The notes: generated by a model from the letters alone, not told the origin. A stretch of 32,839 bases of DNA from Rubrivivax sp. (GCA_018780805.1 JADMJD010000152.1:1-32839), one strand, 5' to 3'; positions 7,578-16,981 are shown, counted from the first letter of the stretch. Program-made: numbers and translations.

Positions 7578-9905
7578 ATGAGCTTCCTGGACAGGATCAA
7601 AGGCAAGACCCGCGCCGCTGCGGGGCCCGATTCGGTGCCGCCGGTGCCCTTCGACGAACTGTCGATGCCGCAGAACCCGATGGAGCAGACCGTGCGCCTG
7701 GGCCCGGGCGGTGTCACGCTGGACCCCAACGCGGCGGGTCGCCAGACCATCGGCGGTGATTCCTCCATCATCTCCGAAGCCGCGCCGTCCGAGCTGGCCC
7801 CGGAATTCAGCGAGTCGCGCCAGATCGACCCCGCTTCGCCGGCGATGGCCGGTGCGCTGCCCTTCATCGGCCACCTGCCAGCGGCCCTGCAGCAGCGCAT
7901 CCTGCTGGGAGCCTTCGGCGGCGGCCTGGTGCTGCTGGTCGTGGTCGCGCTGCTGGCGCTGAACGCCACCAACCGAAGCGCGGCCCAGGTGGACGCCACC
8001 GGCCGCGCGCAGACGCAGTCGCAGCGGCTGGCCAAATCGGTGTCGCAGGCCCTGGTGGGCTCGGCCTCGGCCTTCCCGGAAGTGAAGGAGAGCGCGGGCA
8101 TCCTGGCCACCAGCGTGCGTTCACTGAAAGACGGCAGTGGTGATGCGCCGGCCGTGTCGTCGGGCCTGCAGGAACTGGTCGATCCGCTGCTGCCGCTGGT
8201 CGATCGCGCCGAGAAAAACGCCCAGATCGTGCTGACGCAGGAGAAGACGCTGACCCAGGTGGGCCAGGCACTGCGCGCCATCAACCGCCAGTCGTCGGAC
8301 CTGCTGGAGATTGCCGAGACCTTGTCGTCGCTGAAGCTGCAGCAGGGCGCGTCGGCGGCCGAGCTGTCGGCCGTGGGCCAGCTGGTGATGCTGACGCAGC
8401 GCATCGGCAAGAGCGCCAACGAGTTCCTGACGATGGAAGGCGTCAGCCCCGAGGCCGTGTTCCTGCTCGGCAAGGACCTGAACAGCTTCCGCGAGATCGC
8501 CGACGGCCTGGACGGCGGCAACGCAGAGTTGCGCCTGCCGGGCACCAAGGACCCGCAGACCCGCCAGACCCTGCAGGAGCTGGTCAAGCAGTACGAACAG
8601 ACCCGCACGCAGGCCAGCGCCATTCTGGGCAACCTGCAAGGCCTGGTGTCGGCGCGCGAAGCGCAGAACGCCATCGTCAACGAATCGGAGCCGCTGCGCC
8701 GCGGGCTGGATGCGCTGCAGTCGCAGCTCACGGGTTCGGGCGGCCTGTCGCCGCTGTACCTGCTGGCGGGCCTGCTGGGCCTGGTGTCGCTGGTGGCCGG
8801 TGGTGCCGGCCTGCTGCGGCTGTTCGTGCTGGACCAGACCGCACGGGCCCGTGGCGCCGAGGCCCAGCGGCTGGAAGCCGAACGCCAGGAGCAGGAAGCC
8901 AAACGTGTGAACGACGCCAACCAGGCGGCCATTCTGCGGTTGATGAACGAGCTGCAGACGGTCGCCGAGGGCGACCTCACACAGCAGGCCACGGTGACCG
9001 AAGACATCACGGGCGCGATCGCCGACTCGGTGAACTACACCGTGGAGGAACTGCGCAGCCTGGTGGAACAGGTGCAGACGACGGTGGCGCGCGTGACCGA
9101 CACCACGCAGCAGGTGGAGCAGACCTCCACCGAGCTGCTGGCCGCGTCCACCGAGCAGCTGCGCGAGATCCGCGAGACCGGCGAATCGGTGCTGCAGATG
9201 GCCGGCCGCATCAACGACGTGTCGTCACAGGCCCAGGAGACGGCCCAGGTGGCGCGCCAGTCACTGCAGGTCACGGAGACCGGCCTGAAGGCGGTGCAGA
9301 ACTCCATCGGCGGCATGAACGCCATCCGCGACCAGATCCAGGAAACCTCCAAGCGCATCAAGCGACTGGGTGAATCGTCGCAGGAGATCGGCGAAATCAC
9401 CGAACTGATCTCGGACATCACGGAGCAGACCAACGTGCTGGCGCTGAACGCCGCCATCCAGGCCGCGTCGGCCGGTGAAGCGGGGCGCGGCTTCTCGGTC
9501 GTGGCCGAAGAAGTGCAGCGGCTGGCCGAACGTTCAGGTGATGCCACGCGGCAGATCGCGGCCATCGTGCGCACCATTCAGACCGACACCCAGGATGCCG
9601 TGGGCGCCATGGAGCGCAGCACGCAGGGTGTGGTGGAGGGTGCCCGGCTGTCCGACGCCGCCGGCGCCGCGCTGGGCGACATCGACCGCGTCACACGCGA
9701 GCTGTCGGACCTGATTCAGCGCATCTCGGAGCAGGCTTCTGAGGAGGCCACCTCGGCCAACGTGGTGGCCGAGAACATCCAGCACATCTTTGCCGTGACC
9801 GAGCAGACCGGTGACGGCACACGCTCCACGGCACAGATGGTGCGCGAGCTGTCGCGCACGGCCGAAGAGCTGCGCCAGTCCGTGGCGCGGTTCAAGGTCA
9901 ACTGA
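7578..9905 (+). CDS. pilJ: PilJ, methyl-accepting chemoreceptor of the type IV pilus system
   Basis: A 775-residue receptor. Residues 1-107 are cytoplasmic and mostly disordered, then TM1 (about 108-130, ILLGAFGGGLVLLVVVALLAL), a helical periplasmic PilJ sensor of about 260 residues, TM2 (about 390-418, LYLLAGLLGLVSLVAGGAGLL), a HAMP-like linker and the long cytoplasmic coiled coil. The hairpin tip near 615-652 includes EQTNVLALNAAIQAASAGEAG and VVAEEVQRLAERS, which contacts PilI and ChpA and carries the PilJ-type IQAA(S)AGEAGRGF variant. ATG 7578 has GAGGA upstream. The N-terminal extension before TM1 is much longer than in P. aeruginosa PilJ, where TM1 is close to the N-terminus. Confidence 0.92.
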   Translation: MSFLDRIKGKTRAAAGPDSVPPVPFDELSMPQNPMEQTVRLGPGGVTLDPNAAGRQTIGGDSSIISEAAPSELAPEFSESRQIDPASPAMAGALPFIGHLPAALQQRILLGAFGGGLVLLVVVALLALNATNRSAAQVDATGRAQTQSQRLAKSVSQALVGSASAFPEVKESAGILATSVRSLKDGSGDAPAVSSGLQELVDPLLPLVDRAEKNAQIVLTQEKTLTQVGQALRAINRQSSDLLEIAETLSSLKLQQGASAAELSAVGQLVMLTQRIGKSANEFLTMEGVSPEAVFLLGKDLNSFREIADGLDGGNAELRLPGTKDPQTRQTLQELVKQYEQTRTQASAILGNLQGLVSAREAQNAIVNESEPLRRGLDALQSQLTGSGGLSPLYLLAGLLGLVSLVAGGAGLLRLFVLDQTARARGAEAQRLEAERQEQEAKRVNDANQAAILRLMNELQTVAEGDLTQQATVTEDITGAIADSVNYTVEELRSLVEQVQTTVARVTDTTQQVEQTSTELLAASTEQLREIRETGESVLQMAGRINDVSSQAQETAQVARQSLQVTETGLKAVQNSIGGMNAIRDQIQETSKRIKRLGESSQEIGEITELISDITEQTNVLALNAAIQAASAGEAGRGFSVVAEEVQRLAERSGDATRQIAAIVRTIQTDTQDAVGAMERSTQGVVEGARLSDAAGAALGDIDRVTRELSDLIQRISEQASEEATSANVVAENIQHIFAVTEQTGDGTRSTAQMVRELSRTAEELRQSVARFKVN

Positions 9906-9935
9906 CCCCCACGGGGCAACACGGCGAGGCCGAGC

Positions 9936-12900
9936 ATGCAGGCTGCGATGAACCCGGACTCACAAACCCCGGCAGGCGACGACCTGAGTGCGCTGGCCTG
10001 GGTCCAGGGCGAGCTCCGGCGCTCGCTGGACAACGCCCACAAGGCGCTGCGGCGCTACGTGAAGGAGGCCGAGTCCATCGGCAGCTCCGACGTCGACGCG
10101 GTCGACCCGGCCGTGCTGCGCAACGCCCGCGTGCAGATCCACCAGGGCGTGGGTGCGCTCGAGCTGGTGGGCCTGCCGGTGGTGGCGCAGGTGCTGCGCG
10201 CCAGCGAATCTGCGGTGCAGCGCCTGATCGCCCGCCCCAAGCTGGCCACGATGCCGGCGGTCGAGACCATCGAGCAGGTGTCGTTCGCCGTGCTCGACTA
10301 CCTGGGCCGGGTGCTGGGCGGCAAGAACCTGTCGCCGCTGGCGCTGTTCCCGCAATACGCCGCCGCGCAGGCGCTGGCCGGTGCCGAACGTGTGCACCCG
10401 GCCGACCTGTGGGCGCAGGACTGGCAGTGGCGTCAGCTGCCGCGCGATGCCCGCGCCGTGCCGCGTGCACCCGACGACCACGCCCGCGGCGAGATGGAGT
10501 ACCTGACGCTGGCGCTGATGCGCGGCGCCGACCTCCAGGCCCAGCGCCGCATGAGCGAACTCTGCGCCGAGCTGGGCGCCGGCACCCAGGGTGAGCAGGC
10601 CACGCTGTGGCAGCTGGCCGCCGCGTTTTTCGAAGGCCATGCCGCGGGGCTGATCGCGCCGGATCTGCACACCAAACGCGTGGGCTCGCGCCTGCTGGCG
10701 CAGCTGCGCGCGGCCGTGCGCGGCCAGGCCGATGTGTCCGACCGGCTGGCGCAGGACCTGCTCTTCTTCTGCGTGCGCGCGCCGCTGAAGGACGCCACCG
10801 TCACGCCGCGGCTGGCCGCGGTGCAGGGCGTCTGGCCGGGCGACGTGGCTGCCCGCACCGACTACGCCACGCCGCGCCTGGGTCTGTTCGACCCGGCCGT
10901 GCTGCTGCAGGCCCGTAAACGTGTGGCGAGTGCCAAGGACGCCTGGTCGGCCGTGGCCGGCGGCGAGATGCAGCGCCTGGCCGGGCTCTCGGAGTCCTTC
11001 GCGTTGCTGGGCGATTCGGTCCAGCGCCTGTTCCCGCGCGGCGAGGTGCTGAGCCAGGCCCTGCAGGCCACGGTGGCCCATGCGGTGGGCAACAGCCGCC
11101 AGCCGGCACCCGAGCTGGCGATGGAAGTCGCCACTGCGGTGCTGTACCTGGACGCGGTGCTGGAAGACGGCGAGCTCGACCAGCCCGTGCTGGGCGACCG
11201 TGTGCAGCGCCTGGCCGAGCGCATCAGCGACGTGGCCGCCGGCAACGAAGCCCAGCCGCTCGAACATTGGATGGAGGAGCTGTACCGCCGCATCTCCGAC
11301 CGCCAGACCATGGGCAGCGTGGTGCACGAGCTGCGCTCGTCGCTGTCCGAGGTCGAAAAACAGATCGACCAGTACTTCCGCAACCCGGCACAGCGCGAGC
11401 TGCTGATCCCGGTGCCGGCGCAGCTGTCATCGATGCGCGGCGTGTTGTCGGTGCTGGGCATGGCCCAGGCCTCACAGGCCGTGCTGCACATGCGCGACGA
11501 CGTCGACGCCCTGGCGCAGACCGAGGTCGACCCGCAGCGCGCCGTCGCCGCCGGCACCTTCGACCGCCTGGCCGACAACCTGGGTGCGCTGAGCTTCCTG
11601 ATCGACATGCTCAGCGTGCAGCCGCAGCTGGCCAAGACGCTGTTCCGCTTCGACCCCGACACCGGCAGCCTGAGCGCCGTGATGGGCCAGAGCGAACGGG
11701 TCTCGGCCTTTGCCGCCTTCGAATCAACCGAACTCGAATCGGTGCCCACCGAGGTGGCGCCGATGCTTTCGCTGGAGCCCCCCGCGGCCGCGCCTGCGCC
11801 CGCACCGGCGCCCGCCGCGAGTGGCCTGGAAGACGACGCCGAGATGCGCGAGATCTTCCTCGAGGAAGCCCGCGAGGTCATTGGCAACGCCCGCGCGTCG
11901 CTGACGCGCCTGGCCACCGCCGGCGACGACCTGAACGAACTGACCGCGGTGCGGCGTGCGTTCCACACGCTCAAGGGCAGCTCGCGCATGGTCGGGCTGA
12001 AGGACCTGGGCGAAGCCGCCTGGTCCTGCGAGCAGCTCTACAACGCCCGCCTGGCGCAGAACGCCCGCATGGACCCGCCGCTGGCCACGCTCAGCGGCGA
12101 GGCGCTGGACTACATGGCCGACTGGGTCGAAGCCATCGCCGCGGGCCAGGCCAGTGGCCACCAGCACCAGACCGTCAGCAGCGCTGCCGACGCGCTGCGG
12201 CTGGACGGCCAGCTGCGGCCCATCGCCGTTCTGGACACGCCGGCCGACGCCGCGACCGAAGGTGTCACTGACATTGCCACCGACGATCTGGCTGGTGCTG
12301 CCGTTGCCGGTCTGTTGCCCGACGCACCGACCCAGGCCTTCGAGCGGCCAGCCGAACAAAGCCTGACATCCCGCGTGCCCGATCTGCCGTCGGCGGCCGA
12401 CCTGGAGCTGCCGCCCCTGGATGTGCCGACCTTGGAGTTGCCGACGCTGGAACTGCCCACCTTGCTGGAGCCCGCCATGGCGCTGCCGGCGCTGGCAGCG
12501 GCCTTCGCAGAGGTCCCCGCAGAAGCACCGGCAGAAGCGCCTGCAGAAGCGCCCGAGATGGACGTGGTGGACTTCGCCTTCGACCTGCCGGACGAAGCGC
12601 CCGAGGGCGTGGAAACGACGGCGCTGGAGGCGGACTTTGAATTGCCGCTGGCAGCAGCGGTGCCCGGGCCTGAGCCCGAGTTGGCGACCGAGCACACCAC
12701 GGTGCTGATGCCGCGCGATGCGGTGGCGCCCGATTTCGAACTCGACCTCGGTGCACTGGAGACGCCGGCACCCACGGCCGCCGTGGCCGAAGAGCTGGAC
12801 CTGTCGGTGGCTGATTTCGAGCTGGCGTTCGACAGCCCTTCGGAGGCGGCGCCGACGCTGGACGTGGAGCCGGTGGCCACCCCCGTGGCGCCGGACCTGG

Positions 12901-15900
12901 CGGACGTTGCCGAGGTGGTTCATGCGGCCGACATGGCGGCGGTGCCCGAACCCGAGGCGGAAGAAGAGGCCGTCAAGGTCGTTGGCGACCTGCGCATCGC
13001 CATCCCGCTGTTCAACATCTTCCTCAACGAAGCCGACGAACAGTCGCGGCGCCTGGGCACCGAGATCGCCGAGTGGGTGCTGGAGCCGCACCGCGAAATG
13101 GGCGAGACCGCCATCGCGCTGGCGCACTCACTGGCTGGCAACTCCGGCACCGTGGGCTTCAGCGATCTGTCGCAACTGGCCCGCGCGCTGGAACACGCCT
13201 TGATGCGCAGCCGCGCCATCGGCCACGCCAGCGACGGTGAACCGGCCTTGTTCACCGACGCGGCCGAAGAGATCCGGCGCCTGCTGCACCAGTTCGCCGC
13301 CGGCTTCTTGAAGCCGGTGGATGAGATGCTGATGCTGCGCCTGTCGGAGCATGAGATCACCACGTCCAACCCCGAACGCGACACCGAGTCGCCGGCGCTG
13401 GACGACGACGAACTGGCGCTGCTGGACGATGGTGGCCTGCCGCAGCCGCCGCCTGCGCCCCCGGTGCAGATGTTGGCCGCTGCCGACGAAGAAGACGACG
13501 ACCTCGATGCGGTGGACGCCATCGACCCGGATCTCTTCCCCATCTTCGAAGAAGAGGCCGACGAACTGCTGCCCCAGCTGCGCGGTCGGCTGGCAGAATG
13601 GGTGCGCCACCCGGCGGACGCCGGTGCCGCGTCGGCCTGCATGCGCACGCTGCACACCTTCAAGGGCGGTGCCCGCCTGGCCGGCGCGATGCGCGTGGGC
13701 GAGCTGGCACACCGGCTGGAAACCGAGATCGAACACCTGGCCGCGCGCGACAGCGTGGCTGCGGCCGAGGTCGAACGCCTGCTGGCCAAGGCCGATGCCA
13801 TGGCCACGGCCTTCGAGCGGGTGCGCAAACCGGCGCCGCCTGCGGTGCCGGTGGTCGCAGCCGCACCCGCCGCACCGGCCTTGCCGACCCTGGCCGAGGC
13901 CGTGCCGCTGAGCGAGACCGATCTTGCGGCCGATCTGGCGGCCGATCTGGCGGCAAATCAGCCGGCCGAGATCGACATCCCGACCGACGCCGCGCCGGGT
14001 GCCTTCGACGCCACGATGCCGCTCACGCCCGCGGTGGTGGCCGAGATGGCGGCCGAGCCTTTGGCGCAGCCCGCCGCACCGGTACCCACAGTCGATTGGG
14101 CACGTTTTGCCGAACACGACACACCTGCGGTGGCCGTGGCCGCCGAGGCCACACCGGCCAGCGCCGCTGGAGCCTCGGTGCGCGTGCGCGCCCAACTGCT
14201 GGACCGCCTGGTCAACCAGGCCGGCGAGGTGAGCATCACGCGCGCCCGCATCGAGTCCAACATGCAGACCCTGCAGGGGTCGCTGGAGGACCTGACAGAA
14301 AACCTTGACAAGCTGCGCCGCCACCTGCGCGACGTGGAGCTGCAGGCCGAAACGCAGATCAGCTCGCGGCTGGAGGCGGCCAAGGCCTCGGAGCAGGGCT
14401 TCGACCCGCTGGAGATGGACCGTTTCACACGCTTCCAGGAGCTCACGCGCATGATGGCCGAGTCGGTGAACGACGTGGCCACCGTGCAGCGCGGCCTGCA
14501 GCGGGCCTTGCAGTCGTCGGAAGACGAACTCGCGTCGCAGGCGCGCCTGACCCGTGAACTGCAGGACGACCTGCTGCGCACGCGCATGGTGGAGTTCGAG
14601 AGCCTGGCCGACCGGCTGTACCGCGTGGTGCGCCTGGCCGCCAAGGAGACCGGCAAAGCCGTGCGGCTGGACCTCACCGGCGGCTCGATCGAAGTGGACC
14701 GCGGCGTGCTGGAGCGCATGGTCGGCCCCTTCGAGCACCTGCTGCGCAACAGCGTGGCACATGGCATCGAAGCCGGCCCCGCGCGCCAGGCGGCCGGCAA
14801 GGACGACACCGGCACCATCACCATCGCCGCCGCGCAGGAAGGCAACGAAGTGGCGGTCGAGGTGCGCGACGACGGTGCCGGCCTGGATCTGGCCCGCATC
14901 CGCAGCCGCGCCATCGAACGTGGCCTGCTCGCCCCCGATGCCTTCGCCAGCGACGCCGACCTGGCGCAGATGATCTTCCTGCCCGGCTTTTCCACCGCCG
15001 ACACGGTCAGCGGCCTGGCCGGGCGCGGCGTGGGCATGGACGTGGTGCGGGCCGAAGTGAACGCGATGGGTGGTCGCATCGAGACCCACAGCAACCCCGG
15101 CCGCGGCACCAGCTTCCGCCTGGTGCTGCCGCTCACCACCGCCGTCACGCAGGTGGTGATGCTGCGGTTTGGCGAGCGCCAGGTGGCGGTGCCGTCCACG
15201 CTGGTCGAGATCGTCAAACGTGCCAAGGCCGACGAAGTGGCACGCTGCTACGAAACCAGCGAGTACATGCTCGGCGACAGCACGATGCCGTTCTTCTGGC
15301 TCGGCGCCTTGTTGCAGGCCGAAGGCCGCAGCGGCCCGCTGGAACGCTCGCAGACCTTGGTGGTGCTGCGCAGCGCGTCGCAGCGCATCGCGGTGCACGT
15401 GGACGAGGTGGTGGGCAACCAGGAAGTGGTGGTCAAGAACCTGGGCCCGGCGCTGTCGCGTTTGCCGGGCCTGGCCGGCATCACGCTGCTGCCCTCCGGC
15501 GCGGTGGCCATGATCTACAACCCGGTGGCGCTGGCCACCGTGTATGGCGACGACGCCCGGGCCCGCATGCAGGCCCGGCCGCTGGCCCCGGTGCCCGAAT
15601 CCGACGAACTGCCGGCGCTGAAGCTGTCGCCGCTGGTGATGGTGGTGGACGATTCACTCACCGTGCGCCGTGTCACGCAGCGCATGCTGGTGCGCGAGGG
15701 TTACCGCGTGGTGCTGGCCAAGGACGGCATGGACGCGCTGGAGCGGTTGGCCGAGGAGCGCCCGGCCGTCATGTTGTCGGACATCGAAATGCCGCGCATG
15801 GACGGTTTCGACCTGGTGCGCAACCTGCGCGCCGACCCGCGCCTGGCCGACATCCCGGTGATCATGATCACCTCGCGCATTGCGCAGAAACACCGTGACT

Positions 15901-16004
15901 ACGCGGCCGAGCTGGGCGTCGAACACTACCTCGGCAAGCCTTACTCCGAAGAAGAGTTGCTGGGCCTGGTGGCCGGCCACCTGGGCGCGGACATCAGCCT
16001 CTGA
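9936..16004 (+). CDS. chpA: ChpA/PilL, giant CheA-type hybrid histidine kinase with several Hpt domains and a receiver
   Basis: A 2022-residue kinase of the Pil-Chp pathway. Domains in order: an N-terminal Hpt-like bundle (H69 in VQIHQGVGALELVG), a long helical region to about 620 with FimL/Hpt-like character, Hpt with H677 (FHTLKGSSRMVG), a Pro/Ala/Glu-rich linker, Hpt with H1064 (AHSLAGNSGTVGF), Hpt with H1240 (LHTFKGGARLAG), a second linker, the CheA dimerisation region (about 1425-1520), the ATPase with N1605 (LLRNSVAHG), D1645 (RDDGAGLD) and GRGVGMDVV, a CheW domain (about 1736-1870), and a C-terminal receiver with D1905/D1906 and phosphoacceptor D1949 (LSDIEMPRMDGF). It should phosphorylate PilG and PilH. 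Start ATG 9936; a second ATG at 9951 is possible. Coupled to the next gene by a TGATG overlap. Confidence 0.93.
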   Translation: MQAAMNPDSQTPAGDDLSALAWVQGELRRSLDNAHKALRRYVKEAESIGSSDVDAVDPAVLRNARVQIHQGVGALELVGLPVVAQVLRASESAVQRLIARPKLATMPAVETIEQVSFAVLDYLGRVLGGKNLSPLALFPQYAAAQALAGAERVHPADLWAQDWQWRQLPRDARAVPRAPDDHARGEMEYLTLALMRGADLQAQRRMSELCAELGAGTQGEQATLWQLAAAFFEGHAAGLIAPDLHTKRVGSRLLAQLRAAVRGQADVSDRLAQDLLFFCVRAPLKDATVTPRLAAVQGVWPGDVAARTDYATPRLGLFDPAVLLQARKRVASAKDAWSAVAGGEMQRLAGLSESFALLGDSVQRLFPRGEVLSQALQATVAHAVGNSRQPAPELAMEVATAVLYLDAVLEDGELDQPVLGDRVQRLAERISDVAAGNEAQPLEHWMEELYRRISDRQTMGSVVHELRSSLSEVEKQIDQYFRNPAQRELLIPVPAQLSSMRGVLSVLGMAQASQAVLHMRDDVDALAQTEVDPQRAVAAGTFDRLADNLGALSFLIDMLSVQPQLAKTLFRFDPDTGSLSAVMGQSERVSAFAAFESTELESVPTEVAPMLSLEPPAAAPAPAPAPAASGLEDDAEMREIFLEEAREVIGNARASLTRLATAGDDLNELTAVRRAFHTLKGSSRMVGLKDLGEAAWSCEQLYNARLAQNARMDPPLATLSGEALDYMADWVEAIAAGQASGHQHQTVSSAADALRLDGQLRPIAVLDTPADAATEGVTDIATDDLAGAAVAGLLPDAPTQAFERPAEQSLTSRVPDLPSAADLELPPLDVPTLELPTLELPTLLEPAMALPALAAAFAEVPAEAPAEAPAEAPEMDVVDFAFDLPDEAPEGVETTALEADFELPLAAAVPGPEPELATEHTTVLMPRDAVAPDFELDLGALETPAPTAAVAEELDLSVADFELAFDSPSEAAPTLDVEPVATPVAPDLADVAEVVHAADMAAVPEPEAEEEAVKVVGDLRIAIPLFNIFLNEADEQSRRLGTEIAEWVLEPHREMGETAIALAHSLAGNSGTVGFSDLSQLARALEHALMRSRAIGHASDGEPALFTDAAEEIRRLLHQFAAGFLKPVDEMLMLRLSEHEITTSNPERDTESPALDDDELALLDDGGLPQPPPAPPVQMLAAADEEDDDLDAVDAIDPDLFPIFEEEADELLPQLRGRLAEWVRHPADAGAASACMRTLHTFKGGARLAGAMRVGELAHRLETEIEHLAARDSVAAAEVERLLAKADAMATAFERVRKPAPPAVPVVAAAPAAPALPTLAEAVPLSETDLAADLAADLAANQPAEIDIPTDAAPGAFDATMPLTPAVVAEMAAEPLAQPAAPVPTVDWARFAEHDTPAVAVAAEATPASAAGASVRVRAQLLDRLVNQAGEVSITRARIESNMQTLQGSLEDLTENLDKLRRHLRDVELQAETQISSRLEAAKASEQGFDPLEMDRFTRFQELTRMMAESVNDVATVQRGLQRALQSSEDELASQARLTRELQDDLLRTRMVEFESLADRLYRVVRLAAKETGKAVRLDLTGGSIEVDRGVLERMVGPFEHLLRNSVAHGIEAGPARQAAGKDDTGTITIAAAQEGNEVAVEVRDDGAGLDLARIRSRAIERGLLAPDAFASDADLAQMIFLPGFSTADTVSGLAGRGVGMDVVRAEVNAMGGRIETHSNPGRGTSFRLVLPLTTAVTQVVMLRFGERQVAVPSTLVEIVKRAKADEVARCYETSEYMLGDSTMPFFWLGALLQAEGRSGPLERSQTLVVLRSASQRIAVHVDEVVGNQEVVVKNLGPALSRLPGLAGITLLPSGAVAMIYNPVALATVYGDDARARMQARPLAPVPESDELPALKLSPLVMVVDDSLTVRRVTQRMLVREGYRVVLAKDGMDALERLAEERPAVMLSDIEMPRMDGFDLVRNLRADPRLADIPVIMITSRIAQKHRDYAAELGVEHYLGKPYSEEELLGLVAGHLGADISL
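12426..12470 (+). repeat. Three 15-bp in-frame tandem units (PTLEL) in the chpA linker
   Basis: Units at 12426-12440, 12441-12455 and 12456-12470 encode PTLEL, PTLEL, PTLLE (residues 831-845). Third-position differences show the repeats are old enough to have diverged. They lie in the acidic linker between Hpt domains. Confidence 0.7.
12519..12554 (+). repeat. Three 12-bp in-frame tandem units (AEAP) in the chpA linker
   Basis: GCAGAAGC(A/G)CCN occurs three times in a row (12519-12530, 12531-12542, 12543-12554), encoding AEAP three times at residues 862-873. Such units can expand or contract by slippage without breaking the frame. Confidence 0.75.
13920..13955 (+). repeat. Three 12-bp in-frame tandem units (DLAA) in the second chpA linker
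   Basis: GATCT(T/G)GCGGC(C/A) is repeated three times (13920-13931, 13932-13943, 13944-13955), encoding DLAADLAADLAA at residues 1329-1340, just after the third Hpt domain. The second and third units differ by one base, suggesting a recent duplication. Confidence 0.75.
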
Positions 16005-16975
16005 TGGCGGCCGATGCCCCGCGCAACTGCGCCTTGAACCGCCGTGCCTGGCTGCAGGCCGGTGCTGCTGCGTTGCTGGCCTGCGCCTGGCCGTTGCGCG
16101 CCGACGCCTTGTTCGACACCGTCGATTTCGACTGGGTGGACGAGAGCCGCCAACGCTTGGTGCCGGTGCGCCTGTACCGGCCGCTCACCGTGGCCAGCGC
16201 GCCGCTGGTGGTGTTTTCGCATGGCATCGGCGGCTCGCGCAACGGCTACAGCTACCTGGGCCGGCACTTTGCCGAACATGGCGTGGCCAGCCTGCACCTG
16301 CAGCACGTGGGCAGCGACCGCAGCCTCTGGGGCGGCAACGTCTTCAGCCTCGTCGGCCGGCTGCAGGCCGCGGCCCAGGACAACGAAGCGGTGGCGCGTG
16401 TGCGTGACCTGGGTTTTGCGCTCGACCGCCTGCTGGCCCACGAAGCCGGTGCCCGCATCGACCCGGCCCGCATCGTCGCCGCCGGCCACAGCTACGGCGC
16501 CAACACCGCGCTGCTGGCGGCAGGTGCGAGGGTGCAGCGCGACGGCAGCCCGCTGCTGCTGCGCGAATCGCGTGTGAAGGCCGCCATCGCCATCAGCGCG
16601 CCGCCGTTTTACGGCGAGAGCGACCTGCGCGGCATCCTCGGCGGCATTGACCTGCCCAGCCTGCATGTGACGGCCACCGAGGACGTGATCCGCATCCCCG
16701 GTTATTACTCCGGCGCCGAGGACCGCGTGGCGGTGTTCGACGCGATGGGCGGCCCGCGCAAGTGGTTGGCGGTGTTCGAAGGTGGCTCGCACAGCATCTT
16801 CACCGACCGCGCCGGCACCGGCGGCCCCACGCTGAACCCGCAGGTCAAGCAGGCCACCCGCGAGCTGGCGCTGGCCTTTGTGCAGACGGTGTTCGGCGGC
16901 GACGGCGCGGCGCTGCAGGCCTGGCCGCAGCGCCACCAGGGCATCGTGGCGCGGTTTGTTGGCCAGCCGGTCTGA
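16004..16975 (+). CDS. Probably exported alpha/beta hydrolase (Tat-like signal)
   Basis: A 323-residue alpha/beta hydrolase. The N-terminus contains NRRAWLQAGAAALLACA, a twin-arginine-like motif followed by a hydrophobic stretch and a likely cleavage around ADA (residue 36). The fold is shown by PLVVFSHGIGGSRNGYSYLGRHFAEHG (oxyanion loop, about 66-92), the nucleophile elbow AAGHSYGAN (Ser near 166) and a late His (GGSHSIF). It resembles the platelet-activating-factor acetylhydrolase/dienelactone hydrolase-like esterases called predicted dienelactone hydrolases; the substrate is unknown. ATG 16004 overlaps the chpA stop by one base, so it is translationally coupled to the chemosensory kinase, although a functional link is unproven. 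phrB converges six bases downstream. Confidence 0.8.
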   Translation: MAADAPRNCALNRRAWLQAGAAALLACAWPLRADALFDTVDFDWVDESRQRLVPVRLYRPLTVASAPLVVFSHGIGGSRNGYSYLGRHFAEHGVASLHLQHVGSDRSLWGGNVFSLVGRLQAAAQDNEAVARVRDLGFALDRLLAHEAGARIDPARIVAAGHSYGANTALLAAGARVQRDGSPLLLRESRVKAAIAISAPPFYGESDLRGILGGIDLPSLHVTATEDVIRIPGYYSGAEDRVAVFDAMGGPRKWLAVFEGGSHSIFTDRAGTGGPTLNPQVKQATRELALAFVQTVFGGDGAALQAWPQRHQGIVARFVGQPV

Positions 16976-16981
16976 GGTCGC

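Noticed and set aside
11724..13127. Another long minus-strand frame opposite chpA, with a His/Arg/Gly-rich translation
   Set aside because: It has no domain motif and no ribosome site, and mirrors the acidic linker codons of chpA.
13128..15398. A 756-codon open frame on the minus strand across the chpA kinase core
   Set aside because: It lies wholly opposite a gene with intact catalytic motifs, and its translation is a low-information mix of Gly, Ala, Arg and Gln. Long antisense frames are expected at this GC content.
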